Origin: Chitinophaga sp.
GTDB lineage: Bacteria; Bacteroidota; Bacteroidia; Chitinophagales; Chitinophagaceae
NCBI RefSeq assembly: GCF_017745275.1
Contig: NZ_JAGHZS010000003.1
Span: forward strand, 62,001-126,000
Length of the DNA: 64,000 bases
Direction: 5' to 3'
Part shown: piece after piece, positions 9,101 to 16,430 of the stretch
Layout: every line of letters starts with the position of its first letter
Numbering within the stretch: position 1 is the stretch's first letter
The notes under the pieces: generated by a model
What the model was told of the DNA's origin: nothing
The model's database searches: none
Seen by the model: the letters and a program-made list of their open reading frames with translations, nothing else
Translations under genes and position numbers: made by a program

Positions 9101-9877
9101 TATCCGTTTATTCTTCGCCGTACCAAAGAACAGGTAGCGAAAGACCTGCCGGAAAAAATAGAAACGGTGATCTTCTGCGAAATGGATGCGGAACAACGGC
9201 ATATTTACGATGCTTACCGCAATACTTATCGTTCTAAGATCCTCGGTGTGATTGAAGATCAGGGTATGGAGCGTTCCCAGCTCACCATCCTGCAAGGGTT
9301 GATGAAGCTGCGTCAAATTTGCGACTCCCCGGCCATCCTCAACGATACAGAGCAGTATCCAAACCATTCCGTGAAGCTGCATGAACTCACCCGAGAAATA
9401 TCGGAGAACATCGGCAATCACAAAGTGTTGATCTTCTCTCAATTCCTCGGTATGCTGGGACTGATCCGCGACCGGATGCAACACCTCAAAATTCCTTACG
9501 AATACTTTGATGGTAGCACCTCTACCGTTGACAGGGAAAAAGCGATCCAGAACTTCCAGCACAACGATGAGTGCCGTGTATTCCTGATTTCTCTCAAAGC
9601 CGGTGGTGTGGGCTTGAACCTCACCGCAGCCGACTACGTATACATCGTAGATCCATGGTGGAATCCGGCCGTAGAGCAACAAGCTATTGACCGTACTCAC
9701 CGTATCGGGCAAACGAAAAATATCTTTGCTTACCGCATGATCTGTAAAGACACAGTGGAAGAGAAGATACTACAGTTGCAGGAACGTAAGAAATCACTGG
9801 TGAAAGAGATTATTTCCGATGATAGTGGTTTTGTGAAGAAGTTGACGAAAGAAGATGTGTTGTATTTGTTCAGTTAG
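6140..9877 (+). CDS. SWIM zinc-finger SNF2-family ATP-dependent helicase
   Basis: A 1245-aa Swi2/Snf2-type double-stranded DNA translocase. The N-terminus has a SWIM-type zinc finger (CQCPYNLGDICRHEA, about residues 72-86) and a second Cys/His cluster (CTCDETEHALCVHKT, near 184). A long linker leads to the motor: Walker A DDMGLGKTIQ (about 808), the Walker B variant DESQ, LSGTPMQN (motif III), and the C-terminal lobe with SLKAGGVGLNLT and the QAIDRTHRIGQ arginine-finger motif. This is the full bacterial SNF2 layout. The role is probably nucleic-acid or protein-complex remodelling; no partner gene is adjacent. It is followed after 39 bp by a toxin-antitoxin pair. Confidence 0.93.
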   Translation: MSLPHLLKYVYNNGTDEVIRRGKRIFSAGGVELIEADPVLKSATFRVKSDTHANYYRVSISKYGETTGMSIRCQCPYNLGDICRHEAAALFQLQEMLDKNHFESFDTQFDQQHTLIKMKSIDIKSIKLLTSGAILAEAEEIAKKHPAKIIAAKDEKVEALLKLNGAEFPLIIQRNEERFFDTHCTCDETEHALCVHKTALFLQLLQKNGPFYFDTLRNWDKEKNKLLSLYGYSLSDDLNGKFAFSYMDGKPFLRVLDPSIKRVDGAAAGRQPVTAPPPPEETITITQRLAAVFNANETLYPYFKIDLVSGEINEEQNGFVSLASKLDLTKYVDFYQYKEKDRELIAPIRKLQGSEVSKFLSKNSPFAGIWENITHENAEELPTETKELMLEYLHPKLAKLFPQLAEHGLVFALPNRQAFKTKNLQQLQIGAERLKLVIKTTTGDTHVEVNCFVNIEGELVNVAGNEWDSPLMFLYKQVIYLFESPQDALHVELFRQNGKLRIANKEWPAYLKDYLLPLSRQYDIQFDKELLAEVDDIMPESRVFLKELGETFIIQPGFAYRGQEVEWNDESKITVQEGNKVLIIHRNKDAEEAFVAKLRTLHTNFAQHDNHNYFYLRAKEALKNNWFFLFFDALKEMNVRVFGFDNLRNFKFSSHKPVTNLQISSGIDWFDAQIEVLYGDQKVSIKDIKNALANKQNYVQLADGSLGLLPEEWLRKYSLLFKVGEERDKGLKLSKYNFSVIDELYEFIDDEAVVLELEQKRRKLLQFDEIRNIALPENLKATLRPYQESGFQWLNYLDDIKWGGILADDMGLGKTIQALTFLQYYKNKNGGKTMALIVCPTTLIYNWENEIKKFTPDIKHHIHHGPARLKASEELVKYDAIITTYGTLRSDIQLLMKVEFDYVILDESQAIKNPQSKVTKAAQLLQTRNRLALSGTPMQNNTFDIYAQMNFLNPGMLGSVDFFRNEFATPIDKFQDEERKEHLRKLIYPFILRRTKEQVAKDLPEKIETVIFCEMDAEQRHIYDAYRNTYRSKILGVIEDQGMERSQLTILQGLMKLRQICDSPAILNDTEQYPNHSVKLHELTREISENIGNHKVLIFSQFLGMLGLIRDRMQHLKIPYEYFDGSTSTVDREKAIQNFQHNDECRVFLISLKAGGVGLNLTAADYVYIVDPWWNPAVEQQAIDRTHRIGQTKNIFAYRMICKDTVEEKILQLQERKKSLVKEIISDDSGFVKKLTKEDVLYLFS

Positions 9878-9916
9878 CATATTGGCAACATAATTATTAT
9901 GTCTTAATTTAGAATA

Positions 9917-10210
9917 ATGAAACTCTCGCAAAAGGATATCGCCATAATTAAGCAATACTTTACTGATAAACCAGTTAAGAAAGCTTTTATTTTTGGCTCC
10001 CAGGCGAGAGGAGAAGCAAATAGCGATAGTGATATTGATATATTAGTGGAATTGGATTATTCTAAATATATAGGATTAGGGTTTGTTAAGATGCAACAGG
10101 ATTTGGAAGATCAATTGCATAAAAAAGTAGACCTGGTATCACAGGGATCAATTTCAAAATATATTCTGCCTTTTATCGAATCAGATAAAAAATTGATTTA
10201 TGAAAGGTAA
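9917..10210 (+). CDS. MntA-type nucleotidyltransferase antitoxin
   Basis: A 97-aa minimal nucleotidyltransferase. It carries the exact MntA signature GS-x10-DxD (GSQARGEANSDSDID) plus a downstream acidic strand (KKVDLVS). Family knowledge: MntA AMPylates the tyrosine of its HEPN partner HepT and so silences the RNase toxin. The next open frame, starting 2 nt after this stop, encodes the HEPN partner, so the pair is a HepT-MntA module, here with the antitoxin first. The partner's frame has an early amber codon, so this antitoxin may be guarding a damaged toxin. There is no signal or membrane segment. Confidence 0.88.
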   Translation: MKLSQKDIAIIKQYFTDKPVKKAFIFGSQARGEANSDSDIDILVELDYSKYIGLGFVKMQQDLEDQLHKKVDLVSQGSISKYILPFIESDKKLIYER

Positions 10211-10211
10211 A

Positions 10212-10547
10212 ATGGGTGATAAGCAGCGCTTGTAGCATATTGCCGAGGCAATTAGTGAAATCGAATCTTATACTACTGGTAAAACTGCAAGTGATTTTTT
10301 TGAGAACTCCATGATGCGTTTTGCGGCCGTTAAGCAAATTGAAATTATAGGAGAAGCCGCAAATTTGCTTACAGCTGAATTAAGGGACAGATATACCGAT
10401 GTTGCCTGGAGACAGATAATTGGCCTTAGGCATATCCTTGTACATGAGTATTTTGGTATAGATGCGGAATTGATTTGGCAGATTATTGAAAATGATATTC
10501 CTGTACTTAAAGAAAGAATAGAGGATATTTTAAGCAGTATTGATTAA
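10212..10547 (+). pseudogene. HepT-like HEPN toxin with in-frame amber codon
   Basis: Read from ATG 10212 the frame encodes MGDKQRL, a TAG at 10233-10235, then continues in the same frame to 10547 as a HEPN (DUF86) protein. Without the stop it would be 111 aa, the usual HepT size. The RNase/AMPylation motif RX4HXY is intact (RHILVHEY). The next ATG in frame is 10311 (78 aa remaining), which would remove about 33 residues including the first helix. It is therefore either inactivated, restarted at 10311, or read through by a suppressor. It may also be a sequencing error. The unbroken frame after the stop suggests a recent mutation. Confidence 0.75.
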
Positions 10548-10571
10548 TAAACAGCTATTAATTGCAATATT

Positions 10572-10602
10572 AAAAAAGGGGCGCTAACAGCGCTCCTTTT
10601 TT
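10572..10602. terminator. Terminator after the HepT-MntA module
   Basis: A-tract plus GGGGCGCT, loop AAC, AGCGCTCC, then a T tract. A strong symmetrical intrinsic terminator 25 nt after the HEPN stop codon. Confidence 0.85.
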
Positions 10603-10732
10603 AATGCCTATACTCTCCTGGGAAAATTGTCCATGCGATAGCGGCAATCCTGCATGGTGTACCCCGTTGTTTTAGACCAATTTTGTGTCATCAATAACAA
10701 CAAAACAAATCACCTAATTAAAACTTAAAACC

Positions 10733-11284
10733 ATGGCACGATTAACTGCACTGAATCCAGACACTACTACCGGTAAATCAAAAGAACTGTTTAACACCAT
10801 ACAAGGTAAGCTCGGCGTAGTTCCCAATATGATGCGTACAATGGGTAACTCCCCTGCCCTGCTGAATGGCTACCTTCAGCTGAGTGGTGCACTCGGCGGC
10901 GGCACGCTGGGCGCCAAAACCGGAGAGCTGATTGCCCTGGCGGTGGGAGAAAGTAACAGCTGCGACTACTGCTTGTCTGCTCATACTTTCATAGGAGCTA
11001 ATCTGATAAAAGTTGATGAGGCAACTTTAACTGCCGCCAGAGAAGGTAGGGCTGCAGATGCTAAAACACAGGCTATCCTGCAATTTGCAAAAAAGCTGGT
11101 GAACAAGCGTGGCCATGTAAGTAATGAAGACCTGGAAGAAGTGAAAGCAGCCGGCTTAACAGAAGGCGAAATTGGAGAAGTAATAGGACACGTAGGATTA
11201 AATATCCTGACTAATTATTTTAATCATACTGCGGAAACAGAAATAGATTTTCCAGTAGTAGCGGCGCATGCCACAATAGCTTAA
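10733..11284 (+). CDS. Carboxymuconolactone decarboxylase / AhpD-like protein
   Basis: A 183-aa all-helical protein of the CMD/AhpD superfamily. It has the redox/active-site motif CDYCLSAHTF (Cys-x-x-Cys with a His a few residues on, about residues 81-90) after the helix ALAVGESNS, as in alkylhydroperoxidase-like members that carry out thiol-dependent peroxide reduction. The N-terminal region (KLGVVPNMMRTMGNSPALLNG) is typical of the peroxidase-related subgroup. The neighbouring AraC regulator starts 65 bp downstream on the same strand, a common arrangement for self-controlled CMD genes. It is probably cytoplasmic; the physiological substrate is unknown. Confidence 0.88.
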   Translation: MARLTALNPDTTTGKSKELFNTIQGKLGVVPNMMRTMGNSPALLNGYLQLSGALGGGTLGAKTGELIALAVGESNSCDYCLSAHTFIGANLIKVDEATLTAAREGRAADAKTQAILQFAKKLVNKRGHVSNEDLEEVKAAGLTEGEIGEVIGHVGLNILTNYFNHTAETEIDFPVVAAHATIA

Positions 11285-11349
11285 ATTTACGGATACCAGT
11301 AAGCAGGTGAAAGTGCACGCACCTGTTTATTGCCAAACAAATCAGTATT

Positions 11350-12234
11350 ATGGATACCACTGCCGCCTATACGCTTACAGATCCGGCCACAGGAAACCTT
11401 GCCCTAAAGCTATTCTCTTTTGAGAATAATAATCACTTCGACCATTTGCAGCGCAATAATTATTATTCCGTGATTTGGTTACATAAGGGAAGCGGAAAGT
11501 TGAAATCAGATTTTTCTTCTTATGATTTTGAAGATAATAACCTGCTGGCTTTTGCACCTTATCAGCCGTTTATGCTGTGTACTACACAACAGTTGACAGG
11601 TGTGGCATTGCAGTTTCACCCTGATTTTTTCTGTATTCATATGCATCATAAGGAGGTATCATGTAATGGCGTGTTGTTTAATAACATCTATCAGGCTCCC
11701 TATGTAAAAGTAGACAGCAGTGCTGCCTCTACTTTTAATATGATTATTGAGCAGATGAAGATGGAAATGAAACATAAAGACCTTGCGCAGTACGATGCCC
11801 TTATTTCTTATCTTAAAATATTCCTGGTAACGGCTTCGCGGCTAAAAATCCAGCAACAGGAAGAATTGACCGTCCTTTCAGATAACCAGTATAAAGAGCC
11901 GGTTATTTTACAACAGCTCAAAGATGCCATTGAAGGCAATTTTAAAGTAAAACATAGTGCCGGCGATTATGCCGACTTACTCAATATTTCTACTAAAGCC
12001 CTGGGCCGCATTACCAGAACGCATTTCAATAAAACCATTACTCACCTGATTGCAGAACGTATTATTGTAGAAGCTAAAAGGGAGCTGTATCTCACGAATA
12101 AAGCGGTGAAGGAAATTGCGTACGAGTTAGGTTATGAAGATGAATTTTATTTTAGCCGTTTCTTTAAAGCGAATACGGATGTATCGCCACAGGTGTTCCG
12201 TAATACAGTAGGCTTTGGACGTGCTGACTCTTAA
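11350..12234 (+). CDS. AraC family transcriptional regulator
   Basis: A 294-aa regulator with an N-terminal cupin-like sensing domain (about 20-160, with WLHKGSGKLKSDF) and a C-terminal double helix-turn-helix: DYADLLNISTKALGRITRTH (first HTH) and AVKEIAYELGYEDEFYFSRFFK followed by VSPQVFR (second HTH). It lies directly downstream of the AhpD-like gene and is probably co-transcribed with and controlling it (inference). The full family length is present. A bidirectional terminator follows its stop. The inducer cannot be predicted. Confidence 0.9.
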   Translation: MDTTAAYTLTDPATGNLALKLFSFENNNHFDHLQRNNYYSVIWLHKGSGKLKSDFSSYDFEDNNLLAFAPYQPFMLCTTQQLTGVALQFHPDFFCIHMHHKEVSCNGVLFNNIYQAPYVKVDSSAASTFNMIIEQMKMEMKHKDLAQYDALISYLKIFLVTASRLKIQQQEELTVLSDNQYKEPVILQQLKDAIEGNFKVKHSAGDYADLLNISTKALGRITRTHFNKTITHLIAERIIVEAKRELYLTNKAVKEIAYELGYEDEFYFSRFFKANTDVSPQVFRNTVGFGRADS

Positions 12235-12237
12235 ATC

Positions 12238-12268
12238 AAAAGGAGCGATACAAATCGCTCCTTTTTTT
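12238..12268. terminator. Bidirectional terminator
   Basis: AAAAGGAGCGAT, loop ACAA, ATCGCTCCTTTT, with A and T tracts on both sides. It serves the convergent AraC (+) and metalloprotease (-) genes and touches the last two bases of the latter. Confidence 0.88.
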
Positions 12269-12800
12269 ATGCACATAAACTAACAATCAGTTTGGGTAGC
12301 CCAATTGCTACGCCTATGCCATAAGCCAGATCGAGCCAGAAGAAAGAACCCAGCGCGCCTATCATGATCAGGCCTGCAACGGGAACGGCCAGTATTTTAA
12401 GCCATAACGGCGTATCTTCTCCATGCCAGAGGGTTTGCCACATACTTTTTGCATCGCCAATGCTTGGAAAGGAATGCATGGCGATACTAATGCCAAGATA
12501 TAGTAAAAGGTAATCTGAGAGCAGACCGGATTCAAATTGTACTACCGGAATAGTGGCAGGAAATGCAATGATAAAACCGAGTACTGTGTTTATGAAAAAC
12601 GGTCCTATACTGATCATCAGCTGGTGTGCCGGATTTCGTGGAACCTCGTGAATGACGTATCCGGCAGGGTTTCCCACCTGGAAATACTTTACGTCAAATA
12701 TGGCAACACCAAATAAACGACAGAAAATCTGATGTGCAAATTCATGTACAATTACACCCGGAAAAGTAAGAATGGTAACAGCAATACCAGGGATAAACAT
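12267..12800 (-). CDS. Membrane metalloprotease-like protein (HExxH)
   Basis: A 177-aa integral membrane protein with about four hydrophobic segments. The first contains VHEFAHQIFCRLFG, a HExxH zinc site inside a transmembrane helix as in M50-type intramembrane proteases, close to the N-terminus (about 19-23). A second candidate ligand motif, such as the NPDG seen in true site-2 proteases, is not obvious, so it may be an M50-related family rather than a proven protease. It starts 30 bp after the TPR gene on the same strand, so the two are likely an operon. Substrate unknown. Confidence 0.65.
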   Translation of the reverse strand: MFIPGIAVTILTFPGVIVHEFAHQIFCRLFGVAIFDVKYFQVGNPAGYVIHEVPRNPAHQLMISIGPFFINTVLGFIIAFPATIPVVQFESGLLSDYLLLYLGISIAMHSFPSIGDAKSMWQTLWHGEDTPLWLKILAVPVAGLIMIGALGSFFWLDLAYGIGVAIGLPKLIVSLCA

Positions 12801-12830
12801 ATTTTTAAATTTAAAAGATCAGGAAGATGA

Positions 12831-13874
12831 TTACCGATAGCTGATTTTACCGCTAAAAATGTTTGTCATTTCAGCAATGGTAGTAGTGTCTGCATCGGGC
12901 AAGGTTTTCATTTTTGCAAATAACTGATCCCGTTCTTTCGGCCTGTTATTAAAGTGATTAGCCATTGCCAGCGTATATATGCTGGGTTCTGAATCGGGAT
13001 TGAGCTCATAGGCTGCCATTGCTTTTTGCAAGGCTTCCTTATCGCGCTGTTGTTTTAACATTGTTTTTGCGATGATCGCCAGGGCATGATGTGATTCCGC
13101 ATTTTGTTCTAATACTCTTTCGCAGAGTTTAATGGAACCATCATATTTTTTCTCTTCTATGTAGGTATTGGCTAACCATAAAAAGGCCAGGTGAAAATCA
13201 GGTTTGAAGGTAGCCAGCCTATTAAACAGGCTATCTGCTTTAGCATAATTCCTACGATTGAAAGCGCTTTTCCCCAACATGAAAAGCGCACAAACATCTT
13301 CCCGATGTGTATCGTAATAGGCTGTCAGTTGTTGATCGTATTCAGGGTCTTCTTCGGCTATCTCGCTAATAGAAGCGGCGAAATCAGGATCTTTTAAATT
13401 GTAATAGTCAAGGATCTCCATCGCCGAATTGGCTTCTTCAATCAGCTTCTTATTATTGGTTGTTTTGTCAGCCATTACTGTTAAAAGGCTGTCGATTTCC
13501 GCAAAGTCATTACTCCGCACAGCGGCGATCAGGTAATGTACCCCTGCTTCAAAGTTGTTGGGGAATTGCCGCAATACTTTCTTCAGCAGTTTTTTTTCTG
13601 TGATGTAGTGATGTGTTTTTTCCGCTTTGAGCGCCTGCTGATACATGACGCCAGCTTTGAAATACTTAGGTAGTTTGTACGCGGAAATTAGGAATAGTAG
13701 TGCAACTCCTGCTGCGGCCCATTTCACCTTGTTAAGAACCGGGTAACGACTGAACTGTTTCCTGCACATTTTGCAAAGAGGCGTCAGATAGCCAGGTTCA
13801 ATTTCGGGATTATTACAATTATGACAACCAGGTTTTGGGGCTGGTATAGATGATGATACATTCATGTCATCCAT
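12831..13874 (-). CDS. TPR-repeat membrane protein with N-terminal zinc ribbon
   Basis: A 347-aa protein. Residues about 18-40 form a CxxC...CxxC cluster (CHNCN and CKMCR). A single transmembrane segment follows near 50-68 (VKWAAAGVALLFLIS), and the rest is helical tetratricopeptide-type repeats (for example KSAFNRRNYAKADSLFNRLA and AFLWLANTYIEEKKYDGSI). This suggests a membrane-anchored scaffold with a small cytoplasmic metal-binding head. It is upstream of and probably co-transcribed with the HExxH membrane protein, which may be its partner (inference). No known named family is recognised. Confidence 0.7.
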   Translation of the reverse strand: MDDMNVSSSIPAPKPGCHNCNNPEIEPGYLTPLCKMCRKQFSRYPVLNKVKWAAAGVALLFLISAYKLPKYFKAGVMYQQALKAEKTHHYITEKKLLKKVLRQFPNNFEAGVHYLIAAVRSNDFAEIDSLLTVMADKTTNNKKLIEEANSAMEILDYYNLKDPDFAASISEIAEEDPEYDQQLTAYYDTHREDVCALFMLGKSAFNRRNYAKADSLFNRLATFKPDFHLAFLWLANTYIEEKKYDGSIKLCERVLEQNAESHHALAIIAKTMLKQQRDKEALQKAMAAYELNPDSEPSIYTLAMANHFNNRPKERDQLFAKMKTLPDADTTTIAEMTNIFSGKISYR

Positions 13875-13885
13875 AGAAAATATAG

Positions 13886-14122
13886 GTTTACGTATCGGTT
13901 AGGGGTATACTAAAATTGGCGTGCAAGGTACACAAACACTTTCATTTTCTGCATACACCCTACCATTTCTGCATGGTTTCAACAACCCCATCGCAAACCC
14001 CATCCCCCGAAATTATTATTTAAGCACTTGATTATCAGCATAATAAAATGATAATAAACCTTGTCTTGGCATACTGGCATCCCAATGGCATTCCCCCATT
14101 TGTATCAAAAACAAATTGATCC
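13886..14122. promoter_or_regulatory. kdp control region
   Basis: A 237-bp non-coding stretch before the potassium operon. It holds a dyad TTATCA-N11-TGATAA (14032-14054), three copies of TGGCAT (14067, 14075, 14086) and, within them, a sigma-54-like promoter. It is bounded on the left by the divergent TPR gene, whose promoter may also lie here. Confidence 0.5.
14075..14090 (+). promoter_or_regulatory. Candidate sigma-54 (-24/-12) promoter of the kdp operon
   Basis: TGGCATCCCAATGGCA fits the RpoN consensus TGGCACGNNNNTTGCW at the invariant GG and GC with exactly 10 nt between them. Transcription would begin near 14101, 22 nt before the first gene. No TAnnTTTG box is seen here. A sigma-54 activator is not encoded in the window. 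Confidence 0.55.
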
Positions 14123-14467
14123 ATGCTACCAGATTCGAAAATCTCTCAACTGATAGGTTCGCAGATACCAGGGGTAACATTCCCGGCAGAACAACAAGTG
14201 CCTGCTAAAGGCGCCATTAGCAAAGTGATTCACACCTTCGCTGATTACACCGGCCGAATGATACGTAATGAACAATTACATGAAGTGAAACGTTGCTTTC
14301 ATGTAGCCGGTGTACTGTATCATAATGGAAGCAGCGCTTTGCGTAACGCCATTGAAAGTGCATTCATGTATACCCTGTCTCCCCTGATCTGCGGAAAGCA
14401 TAAGGAACTACTGCCTCTATCACTGAAGACCGTACGACTCCGGCATTTACAAACAATCGCTATATAA
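14123..14467 (+). CDS. Unknown 114-aa protein, first gene of the kdp operon
   Basis: Not recognised with confidence. It is a soluble, mostly helical protein without signal peptide or membrane segment. Visible features are an Ala/Gly-rich start, VIHTFADYTGRMIRNEQ (about 32-50), EVKRCFHVAGVLYHNGSS and a helix ending in LSPLICGKH. It sits 22 nt after the predicted sigma-54 start and 9 nt before the next small ORF, so it is the promoter-proximal gene of the potassium operon. A regulatory or assembly role in Kdp is inference from position only. Confidence 0.65.
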   Translation: MLPDSKISQLIGSQIPGVTFPAEQQVPAKGAISKVIHTFADYTGRMIRNEQLHEVKRCFHVAGVLYHNGSSALRNAIESAFMYTLSPLICGKHKELLPLSLKTVRLRHLQTIAI

Positions 14468-14476
14468 ACACTTTTT

Positions 14477-14563
14477 ATGATGATGACTATTCTTTTGGTA
14501 TTGGCAGGACTGGCTTGCTTTGCCGTATTCTTTAAATCGGTCGACTATTTCGAAAAGATCTAA
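14477..14563 (+). CDS. 28-aa single-span membrane peptide preceding kdpF
   Basis: ATG 14477 to TAA 14563 encodes a peptide with one hydrophobic helix (TILLVLAGLACFAVFF) and a charged end (KSVDYFEKI). It lies 9 nt after the 114-aa gene and 10 nt before kdpF. Its size, single helix and compact placement look like a genuine small Kdp-associated protein rather than chance, but coding status is inferred. It differs from kdpF, which follows. Confidence 0.55.
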   Translation: MMMTILLVLAGLACFAVFFKSVDYFEKI

Positions 14564-14573
14564 CACCACTATT

Positions 14574-14651
14574 ATGACTGCATTATTTGTTTTATCGCTT
14601 TTCGTTTTCGGCTACATGATATATGTACTGTTGAAGCCTGAAAAGTTCTGA
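14574..14651 (+). CDS. kdpF: Potassium-transporting ATPase subunit F
   Basis: A 25-aa peptide from ATG 14574 to TGA 14651. One transmembrane helix (LFVLSLFVFGYMIYVLL) ends in the KPEKF tail typical of KdpF. KdpF stabilises the KdpABC complex in the inner membrane. It lies 52 bp before kdpA. Confidence 0.85.
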   Translation: MTALFVLSLFVFGYMIYVLLKPEKF

Positions 14652-14703
14652 TGGGTATTATAGCCCCAACGCCTATACGCAACGATTTTAATTAACTATA
14701 GCA

Positions 14704-16416
14704 ATGACAACAGACATTTTAGGCGTAATTGCCACCTACGGCATCACGCTGTTACTAGCCTGGCCTCTTTCCAGGTATATTGTAAAAGTATTCAGGGGCG
14801 AGCGGACCTGGTCCGACTTTATGGCGCCACTGGAACGCCTTTTCTTCAAAATATCCGGTATCAATCCTAAAGAGGAAATGAACTGGAAAGACCACATGAA
14901 AGCATTGCTAACGATCAACCTTGTTTGGTTTGTATATGCTTTCTTCGCATTAATGTTCCAGGATAAATTGCCGCTGAATCCGGATGGAAATCCAGGACAG
15001 TCGGCAGACCTGGCATTTAACACCGCCATCAGTTTCGTGGTAAACTGTAACCTGCAACACTATTCCGGAGAAACCGGTGTCACCTACTTTACACAACTAT
15101 TTGTACTGGCCTTCCTGCAATTCGTAAGTGCCGCTACCGGCATTGCTGCTCTGGTAGTAGTATTTAAAGCGATGAAGGAAAAAACTACAACGAAACTGGG
15201 TAATTTCTGGGATATTTTCCTGAAAACCATTACCCGTATCCTGTTACCGCTCAGTATTGTTATTGCACTCATCTTTATATTCAATGGTATGCCTGCCAGC
15301 TTCGCCGGCAAAGATACCGTGGTAACCATGCAGGGAGATACCGTGAATGTATCCCGTGGCCCGGTGGCCGGATTTGTAGCTATCAAACACCTGGGAACCA
15401 ATGGTGGTGGTTTCTTTGGCGCTAACTCTGCCCATCCGCTGGAAAATCCTAACTACGTTACCTGGATGACAGAAATGGTGGCACAGGTAGTGCTGCCTAT
15501 CGCCATGGTATTTGCACTGGGCCTGTTTATACAGAAAAGAAAATTCGCCAACGTCATATTCGGGATCATGACCATTGGTATGATTTGTTTATTGATCCCA
15601 TCAATGCAACAGGAAATGGCCGGTAACCCGGCAATCGCCAAAATGGGCATTCACCAGCTAACGGGGGCCATGGAAGGTAAGGAAGTACGATTTGGCGCTG
15701 CGGCTACTGGTTACTGGAGTACCGTGACCACTATTATCTCTACCGGTTCCGTATGCGGCTGGCACGATAGCACTATGCCTATGACAGGGTTAATGCAGTT
15801 ACTGGGTATGATGCTGAACTGTCTTTATGGTGGTTGTGGTGTAGGTATCCTGAATTATTACATCTACATAATCATCGCTGTATTTATATCAGGACTCATG
15901 GTAGGACGCACGCCCGAATTCATGGGACATAAGCTGGAAGCACGGGAGGTGAAGATTGCAGCCATTATTACGCTCTTGTCTCCGTTCCTGATATTGGCTG
16001 GTACTGCGTTATCGTCTTATGTATTAACACATCATCCGGATGTGAACTGGGCGGTGAAACCCACTGCATGGTTGAATAACCCGGGCTATCACGGTTTCTC
16101 AGAAATGCTGTATGAGTATACTTCTGCAAATGCTAATAATGGATCCGGGTTTGAAGGTTTGGGAGATGGTAACGTATTCTGGAACGTTTCTACCGGCTTT
16201 GTGCTGATCCTCGGCAGGTTCCTGCCTATTATAGGACCAGTGGCCATTGCAGGGTTGATGGCATCCAAGAAATACATCCCTGAATCTGCTGGTACTCTGA
16301 GAACAGATTCGCTCACTTTCGGCGCTATGACATTTGCGGTGATCGTTATTCTTACTGCCTTGTCTTATTTCCCTGCGCTGGCACTGGGTCCTATTGCAGA
16401 GTATTTTTCTATGTAA
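14704..16416 (+). CDS. kdpA: Potassium-transporting ATPase, channel subunit A
   Basis: The K+-binding, channel-like subunit of the high-affinity KdpFABC pump, 570 aa with about ten transmembrane helices. The four selectivity-filter-like loops are visible: FVVNCNLQHYSGE (about 110), HLGTNGGGFFGANSAHP (about 230), the stretch around TGSVCGWHDS and GGCGVGILNYY (about 340-385), and NNGSGFEGL (about 475). Length and layout match family members. It is followed after 14 bp by kdpB. As part of Kdp it should act when external potassium is very low. Confidence 0.96.
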   Translation: MTTDILGVIATYGITLLLAWPLSRYIVKVFRGERTWSDFMAPLERLFFKISGINPKEEMNWKDHMKALLTINLVWFVYAFFALMFQDKLPLNPDGNPGQSADLAFNTAISFVVNCNLQHYSGETGVTYFTQLFVLAFLQFVSAATGIAALVVVFKAMKEKTTTKLGNFWDIFLKTITRILLPLSIVIALIFIFNGMPASFAGKDTVVTMQGDTVNVSRGPVAGFVAIKHLGTNGGGFFGANSAHPLENPNYVTWMTEMVAQVVLPIAMVFALGLFIQKRKFANVIFGIMTIGMICLLIPSMQQEMAGNPAIAKMGIHQLTGAMEGKEVRFGAAATGYWSTVTTIISTGSVCGWHDSTMPMTGLMQLLGMMLNCLYGGCGVGILNYYIYIIIAVFISGLMVGRTPEFMGHKLEAREVKIAAIITLLSPFLILAGTALSSYVLTHHPDVNWAVKPTAWLNNPGYHGFSEMLYEYTSANANNGSGFEGLGDGNVFWNVSTGFVLILGRFLPIIGPVAIAGLMASKKYIPESAGTLRTDSLTFGAMTFAVIVILTALSYFPALALGPIAEYFSM

Positions 16417-16430
16417 TTTTTTAATGACTG

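Noticed and set aside
8861..9712. 283-codon minus-strand ORF inside the SNF2 helicase
   Set aside because: Antisense shadow of a strongly conserved helicase frame; no domain of its own. The 274-codon ORF at 6263-7087 was rejected for the same reason.
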